NCBI RefSeq assembly: GCF_000208745.1
Contig: NC_030855.1
Location: 25,487,549 to 25,551,548 of the forward strand
Length of the DNA stretch: 64,000 bases
Reading direction: 5' to 3'
Origin: Theobroma cacao
Taxonomy: Eukaryota > Streptophyta > Magnoliopsida > Malvales > Malvaceae
Shown: one piece after another, positions 30,211 to 50,173 of the stretch
Numbering within the stretch: the stretch's first letter is position 1
Layout of the letters: every line of letters starts with the position of its first letter
Notes under the pieces: model-generated
What the model saw: only the letters and a program-made list of their open reading frames with translations
What the model was told of the DNA's origin: nothing
Database searches by the model: none
Program-made: the position numbers and the translations under genes

Positions 30211-33200
30211 TCATGAGGAATTGCCTAATAATGCAGAGGCTTCGAAGTGGCCAACCACCCCCTCGCTCAAGAGGCGCATGGCAGCTCCTCGGGAGAACTT
30301 CCTTGCAAATAAAAAGCAGGGAACAGATGTAGAGTTAGTTTGACACCACTCTGTCCGGAATTCACTCTCATAGTACACATGGTTGATATCCTGTTCAATT
30401 AAGCAACACAATAAAGCATTAGTAGAAACTGGGGACATAAACATGCAAAACAAAGGACCCAAAAGAGGGGCCCAATATGAAATAAGGTTTCATTCAGTAA
30501 ATAAATCAATCTAGAGAGATTATAAGATCAATACATCATCAACGGCTAAGCAAACTTGAGAATCATAAAGATCAAAGCTTAACTAACAAGACTATTTAAA
30601 ATTTTCTATCTTTTGTTGAAGTAGAAGAATTCATATGAAAAAATATCAGGCCAATACATCCTATAACTTGTCCCATGCCATGTAAAAAGCAACAAACAGT
30701 AGACGAGGCAAAATGATAACCTTTATTTCCTTTATTTTTTTAGGGCTTGCATCTGCATAGTTGAACATAACAGGATGCCAAGCTTTGTTATCCATTTTTG
30801 CGGCAGACTGATTCCACTGGGTATAGGTCAGTGTTCTTTGTTCTAGTTCACCTTCAAGCTCACTCATCTAACAAGAAGAGAGAAACGAGGACTAATTAGA
30901 ACACGTGGTTCCAAATATAACAAATCATGAAAAGCCAAATATAAGATTGAAGAGACCAATTTTACTTATTCAACAACAGAATTCGAGTAAGACCATTAAA
31001 AGCCAAAAAGAAAAACCATAAGATTGTGGGGGAAAGAAAGTAGGAATAGGACAACTGATTCATTACTTACCGCAAACAATGTCTGCACATAATGTTCATC
31101 TGGGATACAATTGTGCTGCTTTTGAAGTTTCTGCCCAATCAATTAAATAGAAATTATCAACACATTATCAATCACAATATCTGAAACTACACTGAAGGGT
31201 ATTTGCATAACGAAAGAAAAGTACACCACATACAGAAATCAGATCTCTCTACTAAATCAATGATGTAACAATAACATAACAAAGAACACTAAAACTGAAC
31301 CTAATAATTTTAGCCACCGAATCTAATTTCAAAGAGGTAAAAAGGGCTGTGACCAGTGAGCCCGGTTGCATTCATTAGGGGATTGAACTCACTTACAATA
31401 TTCAGCTTTCCTTTACCAGTGTCCATAGGAGGGCGTCGCTGCAAACCAAGAAGCAAATCAAAATTTCAGATTCAAGCTCTGTATGATCCAATTTATGAGC
31501 ACATGATAACAAGAAATTGAAAAACACTAATAGGGAGTTGTGTATGACATCAAGTGGACACCCTACAAGACTATTTTAGAATAAAGTTTCCTTTTTACCT
31601 AGCTTTAATTTGTTTGATAAACATCCACAAACCCTCTGTAAGCAATTCAGTAGATCAACAAAAGAAGACCTATATATTATCATAGCATTTATGCAGCAGC
31701 ACTACATGCCAAAGAAGAAGGGGAAAAATGACCTCTAAAAAGAGATACTTTGTGGATAGGAATATTTAGCAATAACAAGGACCGATGTCCAATTGAAAAT
31801 GAAAACATTAGACAATCAACTGCATACCTTGCAGAATTTCTTAAAGACTGGAAGAACAACCTCATCATCTACAATGACTTCTGCATGACTCCTTATCAAA
31901 GAGATCCACTGTGAATACAAGTGAAATTCAAGTGACACAATAAATAAGTGTACTGAAGCTCATACAAATGCACAATGATGATGACAGAAATATGAGCAAT
32001 TTATCCATTTGGCTGCTGAAATAAGTTGGCTCTGAAACCAGGACAAACAGGCAAATAGCTTTTTATTACCACAGCAGTTCTCAAAGTTAAAGCCAGTTAT
32101 ACGGAACACATATGATAGATAAGAGACAAGATATTCAAAACATGTTCTGTTTCAGACAACGAATTAGACAGGGCTATTAAGAGGTTCTTTTAAAAATTTG
32201 AAGTCTGAGATCAATCCACATTTCCTTTCATCTTTCTTAAATGTAAAATCATAGCACAAAATAGATAACCTGAGATCCTTTTCGCCACTTCTCCTTCGGT
32301 ATAACAGGAGACATTTTTGGGTGGTAACGCCCATCCTTTGCATCAAGAAAGCTGCAAAACAAAAATGTAATTTCTTCAAATAAAGACCAGAACCAGCTTA
32401 AAACAAATACAACTCATTTTCTTTCTTTCTCTTTTAATTAAAACCATAAGCACAAAATTAAAAAATAAAAATAAAAATCAATGCTTGGCACCTCAAGAAT
32501 GAAAAAGGCTCGCCATCTACCTGTCCACGAAACTCCTAGAAGAAGACATCAGATATCTGTATATATAGCTGAAGTTGTACAGAGGGACACAACTGCACAA
32601 ATATAAATTTGTCAAATTGTTATAAAAAAATACTTTTTATTTAATTAGTTATAATAAGTTAAACCCACAAAAAATTAACTAATTTTAAGTTAAACAGTAC
32701 AAACCTGTCAGAGAGAAGAACAAATCTTTGATTTGCTGGATCCTCAAGAGCAGATTCAAGCAATAATCTTTCTGCTTCTATCATAGTCGATTCTCCCCAT
32801 ATCACCTGCAACGCACGTGACATACACTTATTGAAGCTTTGACCAATCAAAATTCTTATTTTTAGTTGTTTTTGTTTTTCGTTTTCCGCTGGTAATCACC
32901 TGAATGCTATTAGTCAATTGCCGATCGTAAAAGAAAAGCGACCGCGTAGTCGACTCGTCGAACACGAAGCCAGGAGCCGAGTGTATATAAATGGAGAAAT
33001 TGGCCACGTCAGCATTCTGTAACAAAGTCCCCACATCAAAAATTTGCTGAAATTTCGCAAAAAGGAGTAGGAAAAAGGAGGGGAAAAGAACAGAACTGAC
33101 CTCGAAGAAGCTGCCCCAGAGAAAATCGAGAGGGAGGTTGAAGCGGGCAAGGAAGAGGAAGGCGATCTTAGGGATAACGTCGAACGTACCGCCAGAGGTT

Positions 33201-33373
33201 CGAGATCTCACGCGGGCGGGACGAGACAAAGAGTTCGGGGAAGAGAGGTCGGGCGAGAAATGGAGTCGGAGGAGAGCGACGAAGCAGAGGGCGACGGAGA
33301 GGAGGATGACGAGTTTCCAGCCCAACCAGAGGACTTGGCGCGCTGGTACTGGAGCCGGGACCTTCTTCGTCAT
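30211..33373 (-). CDS. GT14-family (DUF266, core-2/I-branching-type) glycosyltransferase
   Basis: Ten exons, from 5' on the minus strand: 33373-33101, 33016-32900, 32805-32705, 32592-32521, 32351-32270, 31908-31828, 31438-31397, 31130-31071, 30867-30721 and 30390-30211. They give 384 residues with consistent phases. It is a type II membrane protein with one N-terminal helix (WKLVILLSVALCFVALL) and a lumenal catalytic region. Family blocks are IAFLFLARFNLPLDFLW, FVLLSDSCVPLYNFSYIY, SFVDSFLDAKDGRYHPKM, WRKGSQWISLIRSHAEVIV and VYYESEFRTEW. It probably acts in the Golgi on cell-wall glycans or arabinogalactan proteins; plant GT14 members include beta-glucuronosyltransferases, but the donor here is unknown. 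Length and motifs are normal. Confidence 0.88.
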
Positions 33374-34607
33374 GCTTCTTCCTGCGGCCGATCACACTTG
33401 GCTTAAAAAAACACCATCTTTCCTATTATTATTACCAAAAATGGATCAAAATTTATCAATTCAGAAAGAGAAAGGAAGAGGAGAAAAAGTACATTGAACG
33501 GTCTTACAACCGTTTTGACTGAGACAGACAGCAAAAAGAAGGCATTCAGAAATTGTGTGTGGCGTTTTCCTGCGGCTGGCTGTCTTCTTCTGTGGTCCAA
33601 ATGCTGAACAGGGATGTTGATATCCAAGTGCATGTTCTAGTTCCTACAGGCAGACCGCCATCTCAAACGTCACCGTACGATTGATAAAACTATATGGCCT
33701 GATTTGGGGCTAGTTGTTGGGCTGGTCGGCGGCCCATCCCCATTTAATTGAGTCAAAAACTACACTGTGCACTAAAAGAATTATAATTTATTATTTTTTT
33801 GTCTTTATTTTTTTTATTTTTACAGAAATTAAGATAAAAATTATTTTAAAATTTTTTATAATATAAATGTTTAATACTTTTTAATATAAAAGATAAAAAT
33901 ACATCAAAAAATAATTTAAATACTTAAGAGATTATGTATGATTTGCTCATATTTTAAAATAACAAATTTAGATAAAAAATCTTGAAGGTTTGAAGAGACC
34001 TTCTATGATTTATGTCATGGGTCATAATTTAAAAAAAATTATAAATCTCACACCCACTGTATATTAAAATATTAAATTACACTAAATATTTAAATATTTA
34101 TATCATTTTTAACTTATGAGATGTCTTTTGTGAGATAAACTATGAGATTGAAACTGACAATATTTGACAAGTTAATGTACCAAGAGTATAATACAAACAT
34201 GTGATTTCCAATTTATTTTTGTCGACAAAATTTCTGGGACATACAATTTAAACATCAATTGTTGTTTCTATACATGGATGCCCAAGCCAAAGATACAGGT
34301 ACAATTTATAAGCCCTTTCCAACAGCCGGTACCTTCTTACATGTAGACAATCCTCCAGGGAGCTGCTCCTGAAAAGTAGAAGGTAAAAATGTTCAAAGCT
34401 AGTGCAAATGCAATCTGTTTCTTTTTCTGACTTCTCTAGTGTGCAACAGTTGAGAATTTGACTAAAGACGTAAAGCACTCGCACCTCCACTTTTTGACAT
34501 TTGCATTCTGTTTGCAGGGTAGATGCCAAGTTGGAACAGCAAAGTAACAATGTGAACTCAGAGCTGTTTCTCTGCACCTAAAAATGTGCGGCACATGCCT
34601 GTGAGGA
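33374..34607. other. Spacer with AT-rich repeats
   Basis: The first 250 bases are the likely promoter of the minus-strand glycosyltransferase gene. Positions 33780-33960 are near-pure A/T. Positions 34035-34160 are a copy of the dispersed repeat also seen at 27950-28075. The last 350 bases probably include the 3' untranslated region of the leucyl-tRNA synthetase gene. No coding region is supported. Confidence 0.45.
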
Positions 34608-41405
<6,798 letters not shown>

Positions 41406-42449
41406 TTTCTGGTCATAAATCAAGGTTCCAGGAAGAGGAGCAAAGAACAAGAAGAAGATTGAAGAGTGGCAAAGGGTCGAAAGAGGGAACAGAATCGGGA
41501 TAATGTTGGCGGTTAAACTGATTGGTGGTTGTTCTTATTCTCGTTGCTGTTGTTTTGATTTGGGCCTGAACATCTTCAGGTAGATTTTCTGGGCTAGCAC
41601 GTGTTCGGTTTCTAATCATATAAAAGCCCAGCCCGTATTTCCTTTTGATCGGGCTCGTTTTAAGATTTTTAAATTACATAATAAGGGCTGAACTTTTTTT
41701 TCTCTTCATTTAAGGGCTGAATTACAAGAATTCACGTTTAAATTGGGGCAATACTACCATTTTAATTAGTTTTTTTTTTTTGTCGAAATATAATATAAAG
41801 CAATGAATGACAAAATCAAATGATAAGGACTTATTTGAGTATAATAAAAAAATAAAAACTTAATTACATAAATAGACGTACTTCAAGAGATTTTATTATT
41901 TAATCCCTTTACTTCAACCATGTCCCTTTATGCTCTTCTATATTATTCTTACCTTTTTTTCATTTTTTCCCTCTCAAGATTGGGTACTACTCAACCCTAG
42001 TGGTAGAGCTCATCGGGCTTCATACCATCAAAGGCGTCCTTGGTGATTACTTTGAAAATTGAAAATGCAATTTTCTTGGTCAAACTCAGAAATTGTCATG
42101 CATATTAAGCAGAATTATAGGGTATTCATTAAGGTTTGTCAATGACATGGGATAAGGGATGTTTTAAAGTGATATTGGCTATGGACAAACAAATTGTTGT
42201 AGAGGTGATTCGAATGGAAACATATAAATAAAATGTTAATTCAGATTTGACTTTAATTATTAAAGATCTCTTAAGAAAAGAATCGCAAGTCAGTATAAGT
42301 AAATATAACAGGAACATATTATTTTGATATAAATATACTATTTTTTATCTTTTTTATAAATATGATAATAATTTTATACAAGAATTACTTTAAATTTAAA
42401 AAGTAAATTAAGCAATAAGAAACCTTTATGAATACAATAGCTTGGGATT
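41406..42449. other. Promoter side of leucyl-tRNA synthetase gene and spacer
   Basis: Positions 41406-41640 are the likely leader and promoter of the minus-strand gene. The rest is AT-rich with no gene seen. Confidence 0.45.
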
Positions 42450-42566
42450 TTTATCTTTGGTAGAACTCAATTACTTGTATCATACTCCTTGAATATAGGA
42501 ATATTGCAAACAACCTAGTAAGATTCTAAAAAGAAAGGGTAATTTTGTCATCTCATAAAATCATAA

Positions 42567-42731
42567 AAACCCTAACCAATGATTATTTGCATATAAAAGG
42601 GCCTCCAACCCTTTATTATTTTGTATCTAATCCTTAGAATGAGTAGGTTAGAGATCTAAGACCTTTCATGGGAGCTGAGGAGGAAAAAGAGTAGTATTCT
42701 CTTTGTTTAGGGTTTGGAAATGTTGAAAAGG
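42567..42731 (+). promoter_or_regulatory. Orphan promoter-like block (telo-box, TATA, leader, donor)
   Basis: AAACCCTAA (42567-42575, a telo-box) is followed by TATAAAAG (42592-42599). Then come about 130 bases including 'tttagggtttgg', an ATG (42720) and 'gaaaag|gtaagc', which looks like a first-exon splice donor at 42731. Telo-box plus TATA is typical of ribosomal-protein and other translation-related promoters. No matching coding exon is found downstream on this strand, where the tandem repeat array begins. It may be a truncated gene, a non-coding transcript or part of an LTR. Confidence 0.35.
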
Positions 42732-42765
42732 TAAGCTTTATGTTTTTTAATTTTTTTTTTTTAAA

Positions 42766-42830
42766 TTAGAGAAGGAGATTCGAATCTTATTCTTTAAACA
42801 GAGAGATCATATATTCTTTTGAAAGATTTT
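42766..42830 (-). repeat. Short dispersed SINE-like fragment
   Basis: Shares the 'gagattcgaatcttattctttaa' type core (seen here as 'ggagattcgaatc' then 'tattctttaaa') with the copy at 6985-7055. It lies just after the orphan promoter-like block. Confidence 0.4.
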
Positions 42831-43004
42831 AATTTACTTGCTTTGTACTTTTGTAATGTTGTTTTCACTATTTTTATTTCTTTCTAATTTCTTTTTAAGA
42901 TTACATGAATTTTCATGATGAATCCATGAAATTTTTTCTTAGAAATTTGCAATATTTTGATCTAAAAATAAGTTATGTATTACTTGATTAGGTGAAAGTG
43001 TGGT

Positions 43005-43800
43005 TTATTTGATATTTGATAATATCAATGATGCACATATATGCAAATACGTACACACATACATGCAAACAAAATTTAAATATTATTTTTATTTAATTAT
43101 TATTGTATCACTTATTTGATATTTGATGGTGACAAAGATACACATATATGTATACAGGTACATATCTACACATAATACAAACATAAAATTTTTATATATT
43201 ATTAATATTTAAGTATATACGGTACTTGAACATTTGACTCATTGGTTGGTGCATGATCCTTTGCCTAGAGAGCAGGATTTGAATCCCGTACTCCAATTAT
43301 AATATATATATATATATATTTGAGCATTTGATTAATTGGTTGGTGCATGATTTCCTATCTAAAGAATAGGATTTGAATCCTTTTCTCCTAATTAACGAAA
43401 AGTGTATATTATTAATATTTAAATATTTTTGTATCTTGGTGTTGCTAATACAGATATATGCATACATGTATATACAAACATGAAATTTATATATTATTAA
43501 TTTTTAAATATTTTCGTACTATGGTATTGCTTATACATATGTATGCATACAAAGTACATACCTACACATACGTACAGACATAAAATTTATATTTTATTAA
43601 TATCTAAGTATTTTTGTACCACTTATTTGATATTTGATGGTGTTGATATACAAATATGAATACACTACATACATAAAAATTATATGCTATTAACATTTAA
43701 GTATTTTTGTACCACTTATTTGATATTTAATGATGACTACATACCTACGCATACATACACGCATAAAAATTATATATTATTAATATTTTAATGATTTTTG
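43005..43800. repeat. Degenerate tandem array of 85-110-bp units
   Basis: About six diverged units each contain 'cacttatttgatatttgatg', a run of 'acatacatac'-like sequence, 'aaaatttatatattattaat' and 'atttaagtatttttgtacc'. The unit boundaries slide, so the array is old. The second unit is interrupted at about 43230-43400 by two copies of the SINE-like piece ('ggttggtgcatgat' then 'aggatttgaatcc'). Confidence 0.7.
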
Positions 43801-44348
43801 TTATAGGTATTGTACTTGAATCTTTCTTTATTGATATTTTCTTACTTTAAATTCGAAATATTTTCAAAAAATTTGACATATAAACGAGTGAGAACTTTTA
43901 CAAGCGAGAATAGGCGAGTTAAAGGATTGTCAAATGTCCACTATGCTATTTATTTTTCATTTGTGAAGTTGGAAATTCTTGTATATAGAATAATATCTTA
44001 TTTAAATTTAATTATAAATTTAAAAATTTTACAATTGAGTTAAAGGGTTGTTGAATATCTATTATGTTATGATTAACTCGCTTGTGAAGTTTAAAACTCG
44101 TGTCAGGATGGTCACGAGTAAATAAATAGCAGCATGAAAGCTGAAAAAAATTATATTTACTTACTCCAAGTGCCCAAAAAATTTACTATTAGGTTTGTTT
44201 CGAGAGTCGAATTTTCAAAAACTTACGCCCGGGGCACGGCAAAAAGATATGAGCCCATAAGCTTACAAAAGCTAGTATCCGACCCAGATAGTCTTTGTTA
44301 CTCGACCAACATAAGGCCAAGTCGGATTGTTGCAGGTTGGAGAAGCTC
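43801..44348. other. Spacer downstream of JmjC gene
   Basis: No supported gene. The part near 44130-44348 is probably the 3' untranslated region of the minus-strand JmjC gene. Confidence 0.45.
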
Positions 44349-47300
44349 TCAAAGGGCTGAATTCGGAGTTGATACCAGTTCTTCTAGTTCTTTGATAGCT
44401 CGTTCTACTCCATAAATTATCATTTTCTTGATCTGCTTACATGGAAATGAGGTTTAGCAAGAGAAATAATAGAGATCAAAGACAGCAAAAGTGTAATAAC
44501 ACCGATGAAAGGATGTACCTCAAGTTTGTCTTCTCTGGCTCTATGGTTCTTGGGAAGCTGGCGGAACTCCTCAGTTAAACGCAGGCACTCCTTGATATTC
44601 TCCGGGGACACGAAGTCCACAGCAACTTTTGTGCATGACTGTGGAAACACAAACAACGATGAGAGACTGCAAACAGAGTTGTATGAGAACATATAATGAG
44701 GATATATGAATGTATTAATACCTTCAGATTTCTAACTTGGTGTGGACATCCAGCAGGAATAAAAACAGCCTCCCCAAGATGTTGTTCAAACGTCCATGGC
44801 TCAACTCCTAGACAGCACAAAATCATTCGTATAAGGAACCCAGAGAGTCAATGAGGTTTTATATTAAACATGAAGCTGCATTTCTTGTACTAACCAAATT
44901 CCTCCTTCAGTTTCCTTTTGTGCTCCATAGTTAGGTAAAATGATTGGTCGTGAATTGGATGGATTACCTAGTCATAAACACAACCATTAACAATTGCAGA
45001 GCATTTGAGGAAAGTCTAAGAGGGGACAGGAAATCTCAGCCTTCTTAAGGAAGGATAAGAGCTGCTAACTAAAAGAAAAATCTTAGTTAGATGCTTATAA
45101 ATTACCTGTTCAACTGGGGAGCAATAGGTATGCCTGAATTCTTTAGAGTGCTTCCTAAGATAAGCCTCCAGTTTAGGAACATCCTCCCTCCTAAAAATGT
45201 CCCACAGGGCACCACCTGTCTCCTTTCTGCTGGTGTAGAGACCTGGAATTCTAGCTCCAAGTTCATCTGGGGAGGCATCAAGTATATTATTATCAGAGTA
45301 GTGATCTTTCTGATCTCTGATTTCCGGGGCATCCATCTTATTTTCCAGATCACTACTTTCTGCATCAAGGCCTTCTTTAATTGGATGCTTGTCTACTCTC
45401 TCTCTCTCTAAATGTTCCTTTTCATCCTGTGCCTTGTGTTTCATTTTCAATTCTTCTATTGCAGCAAGTTGCTCTTTGCTTAAGGCTACATTTGCAATAT
45501 GTGTCAAAATGTTTACCTACACCAATTGATAATAAAAAAAAAGGTCATTAGATGTAATAACAAGTAGTTGCATTGAGGTAGAAAACAAAGCAGTGTATGA
45601 AGAGACAGTACGTGAAGAAGTTCTAAGAAGATAATCAACCTATATATTCCTATATCTGAACAGTCGCAACATGAGGCAACCTCATACTTTTACTCATACA
45701 ATTGATAGACAATTGTATAACTGAAACTCATTCGTATGACCAACATGCAAGTACATGTGCAAGGATAAAAGCAAAAAATAATGAGTATAATCTTAGGCTA
45801 CTAGATTTTGTGGCTGATTAAGGCATACCGCATCTGACATGTCACAATGAAGCTTCGTCACAGAGTCCCCTCTTCCAAGCTCCTCTGCAATCCCATAAGC
45901 AATATATGTTTTTGGCCCCAAGTCTGGTTTCAGGACGCCTGGTGGCAACTTCAGAGCAAGGTTAAGGATACCGGACCTAGGATCACTGTATTCTTGAAAT
46001 GGCAATGCACTAATAAACTCATCACAATGCCGAGGTAAAAGATCCTCAAACTCATTAGATGGGGGCCAGTCCTTTAACTTGAGCATCTCAGGCCAGAAGT
46101 TATCATATCTTCTCCCTTCCATATAGCCTTTGAAAAATTGACGCGTATTAATTTCCACCTGTATACATATATTGACAAAATCAGACTTCAAACCTAACCT
46201 AGCCATAAAAGAATGCTTGAGAAAGAAAAAGTAAGTGGTCTAAAAGCTGGGAGGGGAGAACAGAACTAACCTCACAGCCAGCTAGACAATCAATAGCCTT
46301 AACTTCAGACATATCCAAACTACTATCTGAATCCACTTTTTCACATAAAGCACGCCACATGACCATTGGTTCCCAGCTTAAACCAGTTGAATTTGCAAGA
46401 GCATTCTGAACAATAACTGGTTCACCTTTGGCCCAGTGCATTTGAAAGTGAGAAAGGTCTTCCCCTTGAATGTCACTTGAAGTTGGAGAATATAAGCAAT
46501 TGTCGTTAGATCCTTCTCTAGAGGCCACCCTCTGTAATGTCTCTCTTCCTGATACTGTACATTCATCCTTCAATATTCCTTGTCTAGTTTTGCAGATGCT
46601 CAACATTTCCCCTCCCTTTGCTTCCAAATTTGATATCCATCCCACTGGAAGGATTCGTTTAAGCTCCAATCTGCAATCACCACAACCACCCATTTCTCTT
46701 GGAGGACAAGTAATACTTCCATCATTATTGGCTTTCCACTGAAGTGATGGCTCAGACTGAGCCTTAGCTGATTCATGAAGATAAGATTCTGGTAAAGGGT
46801 CTCCACCATGAATATAATTGTAACCTCTGTTCCTGTATTGATATGCAACTTCATCTCGGGTAGAAAGGCTTCCCTCCCGAATTTCTTGACAACAACTAAG
46901 ACAGAGTTCATATGAACATTTTGGGCAGCTACGATGAAGGTCAAAGATCGAAGTTGCACAGTGGTTACTGTTCCAAAGAGATGAAAAAGTGAAGAGATGA
47001 TCAATGACATTTTGTGAATAACAGATACAGTCACATAATAAGTTGTATGCTTATGTAGAGAATGCTTACCAATAGACACGCTCATCATTACAACAAAAAC
47101 TCTCTGGTATTTCAACTGCAGATGGCAGCAACCCTAAACAGAGAACCTTTAATCAGAAACTAATTGAATTTCATAGAGTGCTTGCAGCCACAGTTTGGAA
47201 AAAGACATACCACGAATGTCAGCCTCAACCTCTGTCTCCTGATTTTGCATTTTGCAAATTTGTTTCAAAAAGGGAAACATTGACTCGATCAAGTATTTCA

Positions 47301-48591
47301 GATGCTTAATCTTTTCCTGATCTGTGATGTCCCTCTTTGATGTCTGTAGATTAGGAAGAAAGAATTATTAGGTGACAAAAATTTTGGTATTTCCCAGGCC
47401 CATGCTAGGAAAAATTTTAATCAAGTTTAACAACCTAAGAAGCAAAGACATTAACATTTACGCACAGCACCACCCTGATGAAATCTGTACTAACATATCA
47501 AGATCCTTTCTCTGTATTCTAGCAGGAACACTAGTTATCTTGGTTAATCTGTTTACCACACCATTTAAATAGACAGTTTGTCATAAAGAATAAACCTGCG
47601 GCCTATACATAATTCAATTCTGGTTACTTAAAGAGAAAAATAAACCTTAATCAATCCACTTGAGTGCAAACAGATGCTGCAATTGCAATTCCTGCAACAA
47701 GAAGGGCACTGCTCTGCAATTTTTTCTTCTGGTATATGGGGATACCTGTAGACACCACAACCGAAAAAAAAAATGAGAGAGACTTTAAGATTATTAAAAG
47801 TCAAATATTTAAGCCCATTAGGTTAAAAACGTTACCATTGTCTGATACAATGGATACAATACACTTTGTCTTCACATTTCATGCACGGAACAACAATTCT
47901 CCTTTCAGTCATACACTGATGACACTTGAACTTATCTCTCTTGGCCTGATTAAAGCAAAATTTCTGATAATTAGTATTGGAGAGAGTTATAAAAGCAAGA
48001 AAAGAGAAATTTCAGTTTTAGAATTAAAAAGAAATAAAATACCTTAACATTTTTCTTTGTGCATCTATCACTGCTGCTACCATCACTTTTCAGATGTGAC
48101 GACAACGAGCCTGAAGATGATGATGACAAAGACGATGAAGAATGCAATAAAGTATCAATAGGATCACAGTTATTCTTCTTAGTCTCCTTAGGGCTTTTTT
48201 TGATCATCACACTGTTTGAATTTCTGCTTTTGCTTCGTGCTTTCACGTTCATAAACACAATAGCTTCCTCATCCCATCCATCTGATACATCTTCCTCCTC
48301 AGAAGTAGTGATCTTGTCTACTCCATTCCAATGCCTCTTAGGAATTTTCTCATCCTCTAAGAATTCAATTTCTTTACTTAGCTTTCGCTTCTTTGATGGA
48401 TTTTTCGTTTTTCTTGATAATTGCCCTACATTGTCCTTCCCTTCAGATATTGTCCTTTTATTTTCACGGTGGACCATCACAGGCTTTCTTTTCTTTGATG
48501 CATGCCACGAACTTAAGGGTTCCTTAATTATCTGCATACTTTGACCAGTATGACAGTTCAACCGCTCTTGCTTAGCAATCACCGCCGCCAT
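44349..48591 (-). CDS. JmjC histone demethylase, KDM3/JHDM2 (JMJ25/26) type
   Basis: Predicted Fe(II)/2-oxoglutarate-dependent H3K9 demethylase acting in the nucleus. Twelve exons, 5' to 3': 48591-48043, 47945-47836, 47745-47646, 47343-47211, 47133-47070, 46967-46271, 46158-45829, 45516-45106, 44967-44895, 44807-44722, 44638-44519 and 44432-44349, giving 918 residues. The basic N-terminus ([13 protein letters not shown]) suggests nuclear import. A RING-like zinc finger follows at about 191-245 ([34 protein letters not shown]), then a second cysteine-rich zone ([14 protein letters not shown]). The JmjC domain has iron ligands H655 and D657 (KLHCDMSDA) and H845 ([11 protein letters not shown]), so the catalytic triad is present. 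A lysine/glutamate-rich insert (about 670-760) splits the JmjC domain, as in relatives. The last 27-residue exon was found by splice phase. A leader intron is likely. Confidence 0.92.
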
Positions 48592-50029
48592 TCTCACTGC
48601 AGAGATAAGAAAGTTAACAAAGGCAAGATTATATTTTATCAGAACCCAGCAAAGATTCTTCTTACTATAATACAACTAATGCTAATCAAACTTCAAAGAA
48701 TTGGCATTCTTATTATTCTTTTATACGGAAAAAACTATTCATTAGTATCACTCAAGGAATGGAAAACACAGAAAAAGTGTAAATATCTCGTATACTTTCT
48801 AGTAACCACTTTCAACAAAAACAATGGCTACAAAAGCAATTAAACTCAATAGATTTTTTATATATAATCAAAAGAAGCAGCAAGCAACCAACAAACTTAA
48901 CAAAGTCAGCCATGGATTCAATGTGACTATCAAGCCAAACTCCTGCATTATATCTATATACATTGTCTGGAGAATTACTATACACATAAACCAGCTCAAA
49001 ATCAACAATAAAAAATCCCAGCCTAAAAACTCATAACCCTTTCACATAAGACAAAAACAGATAACGGAACCAGATGCGTTGACTCAGGTCAAGTCAGCTG
49101 AATTATTCGTTAAAAACCCAAAAATATCATTCAAAAAGAAATATCAATGTGGATTAAGATTCATCAACATTCAGAAAATTAATATCAATTCGAACATCAA
49201 ATTCAAATTCAAATTCTTTCACACGTAAATCATTACAAAAGAAAATACCAAACAATAAGAAAAAATTGAGATTCTTTAAAGAAAACCAAACGGGAAAAAA
49301 AAAAGTATCGATCAAAGCGTCTGAGACTGACCTGTTCGGCGAAGACAGGAGAAGAAGAACAAGAACCAGCAAAGAGAAACGCGCGCAGGCTGGGATTAAA
49401 AAAATGGGGTTAATTCTTGGCAGTAGGATTGACCAAAAAATCTCTTTGAAAGCGATCGACCAATGCAATTAACAAAAAGAAAACAAACAGACGAGATGAT
49501 TCCGAAGAACGAAAATTTACGTTTATAAATAGAGAGCATTGAAATAGGTAAAAGGTCAGTTACGTTGGGCCTGGGGATTTTGTGAGAGAGTGGATCTTCG
49601 TGGACGACCTGTTTGTTTAGTAAACCACGCTATTCCAACTAAGATTTGGATTAGACACGTCAGAAATTCGGAATTAAGAAATAAAGATGACTGTATTTAA
49701 GGATTTCCTTTCTCTTTTTTTAATCCATATTTCAAAATAAAATCTTTTAAGATACTTTAAAATAATTTATACTAAAAATTAATATAAAATACATCAAAAC
49801 TAAAATTTTTATCTTAAATTTTTAAAAATTAAAAAAAAAGATAAGAAAAAGTATAATTCAAATTTCCAAAAATTTTAAAAATCATGGTAAATTTGGTTTT
49901 TATTTATAAAGGGATATAAAAGTTCGCTTTAAATATTAGCCTTTTTGGGAGGGAAAATATATGGAATGTTCTGAATATTCGGTGGCAATTAAAAGAAATC
50001 ATTACTTGTATAGTAAGTAGCCATGCAAT

Positions 50030-50030
<1 letters not shown>
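48592..50030. other. Leader intron/promoter of JmjC gene and spacer
   Basis: A splice acceptor (ctctgcag on the minus strand) lies just upstream of the JmjC ATG, and a plausible donor (gaacag|gtcagt, minus) lies near 49331. A 5'-untranslated intron of about 0.7 kb is therefore likely. The stretch 49680-49900 is A/T-only-like sequence with no gene. Confidence 0.45.

Positions 50031-50089
<59 letters not shown>
50031..50089. repeat. Compound (CT)n(TA)n microsatellite
   Basis: About 18 CT dinucleotides run directly into about 11 TA dinucleotides, about 85 bases upstream of the NAC start codon and so probably in its promoter or leader. CT-rich tracts are common near plant transcription starts. 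Its length should make it polymorphic. Confidence 0.95.
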
Positions 50090-50097
<8 letters not shown>

Positions 50098-50173
50098 ATC
50101 TCAGTGCTGGGTTTCTTGATTAAGAAGAGAGAAAAGCTTGTTCTTTGATGGACTGCAGTTCTCCGATCCATCA

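Noticed and set aside
43237..43292. tRNA gene
   Set aside because: A B-box-like string is present, but no acceptor stem, anticodon arm or clover-leaf pairing could be built.
48059..48544. Long plus-strand open frame opposite JmjC exon 1
   Set aside because: Serine-, leucine- and phenylalanine-rich translation of the complement of a lysine/serine-rich exon. The minus strand fits the family and splice phases.
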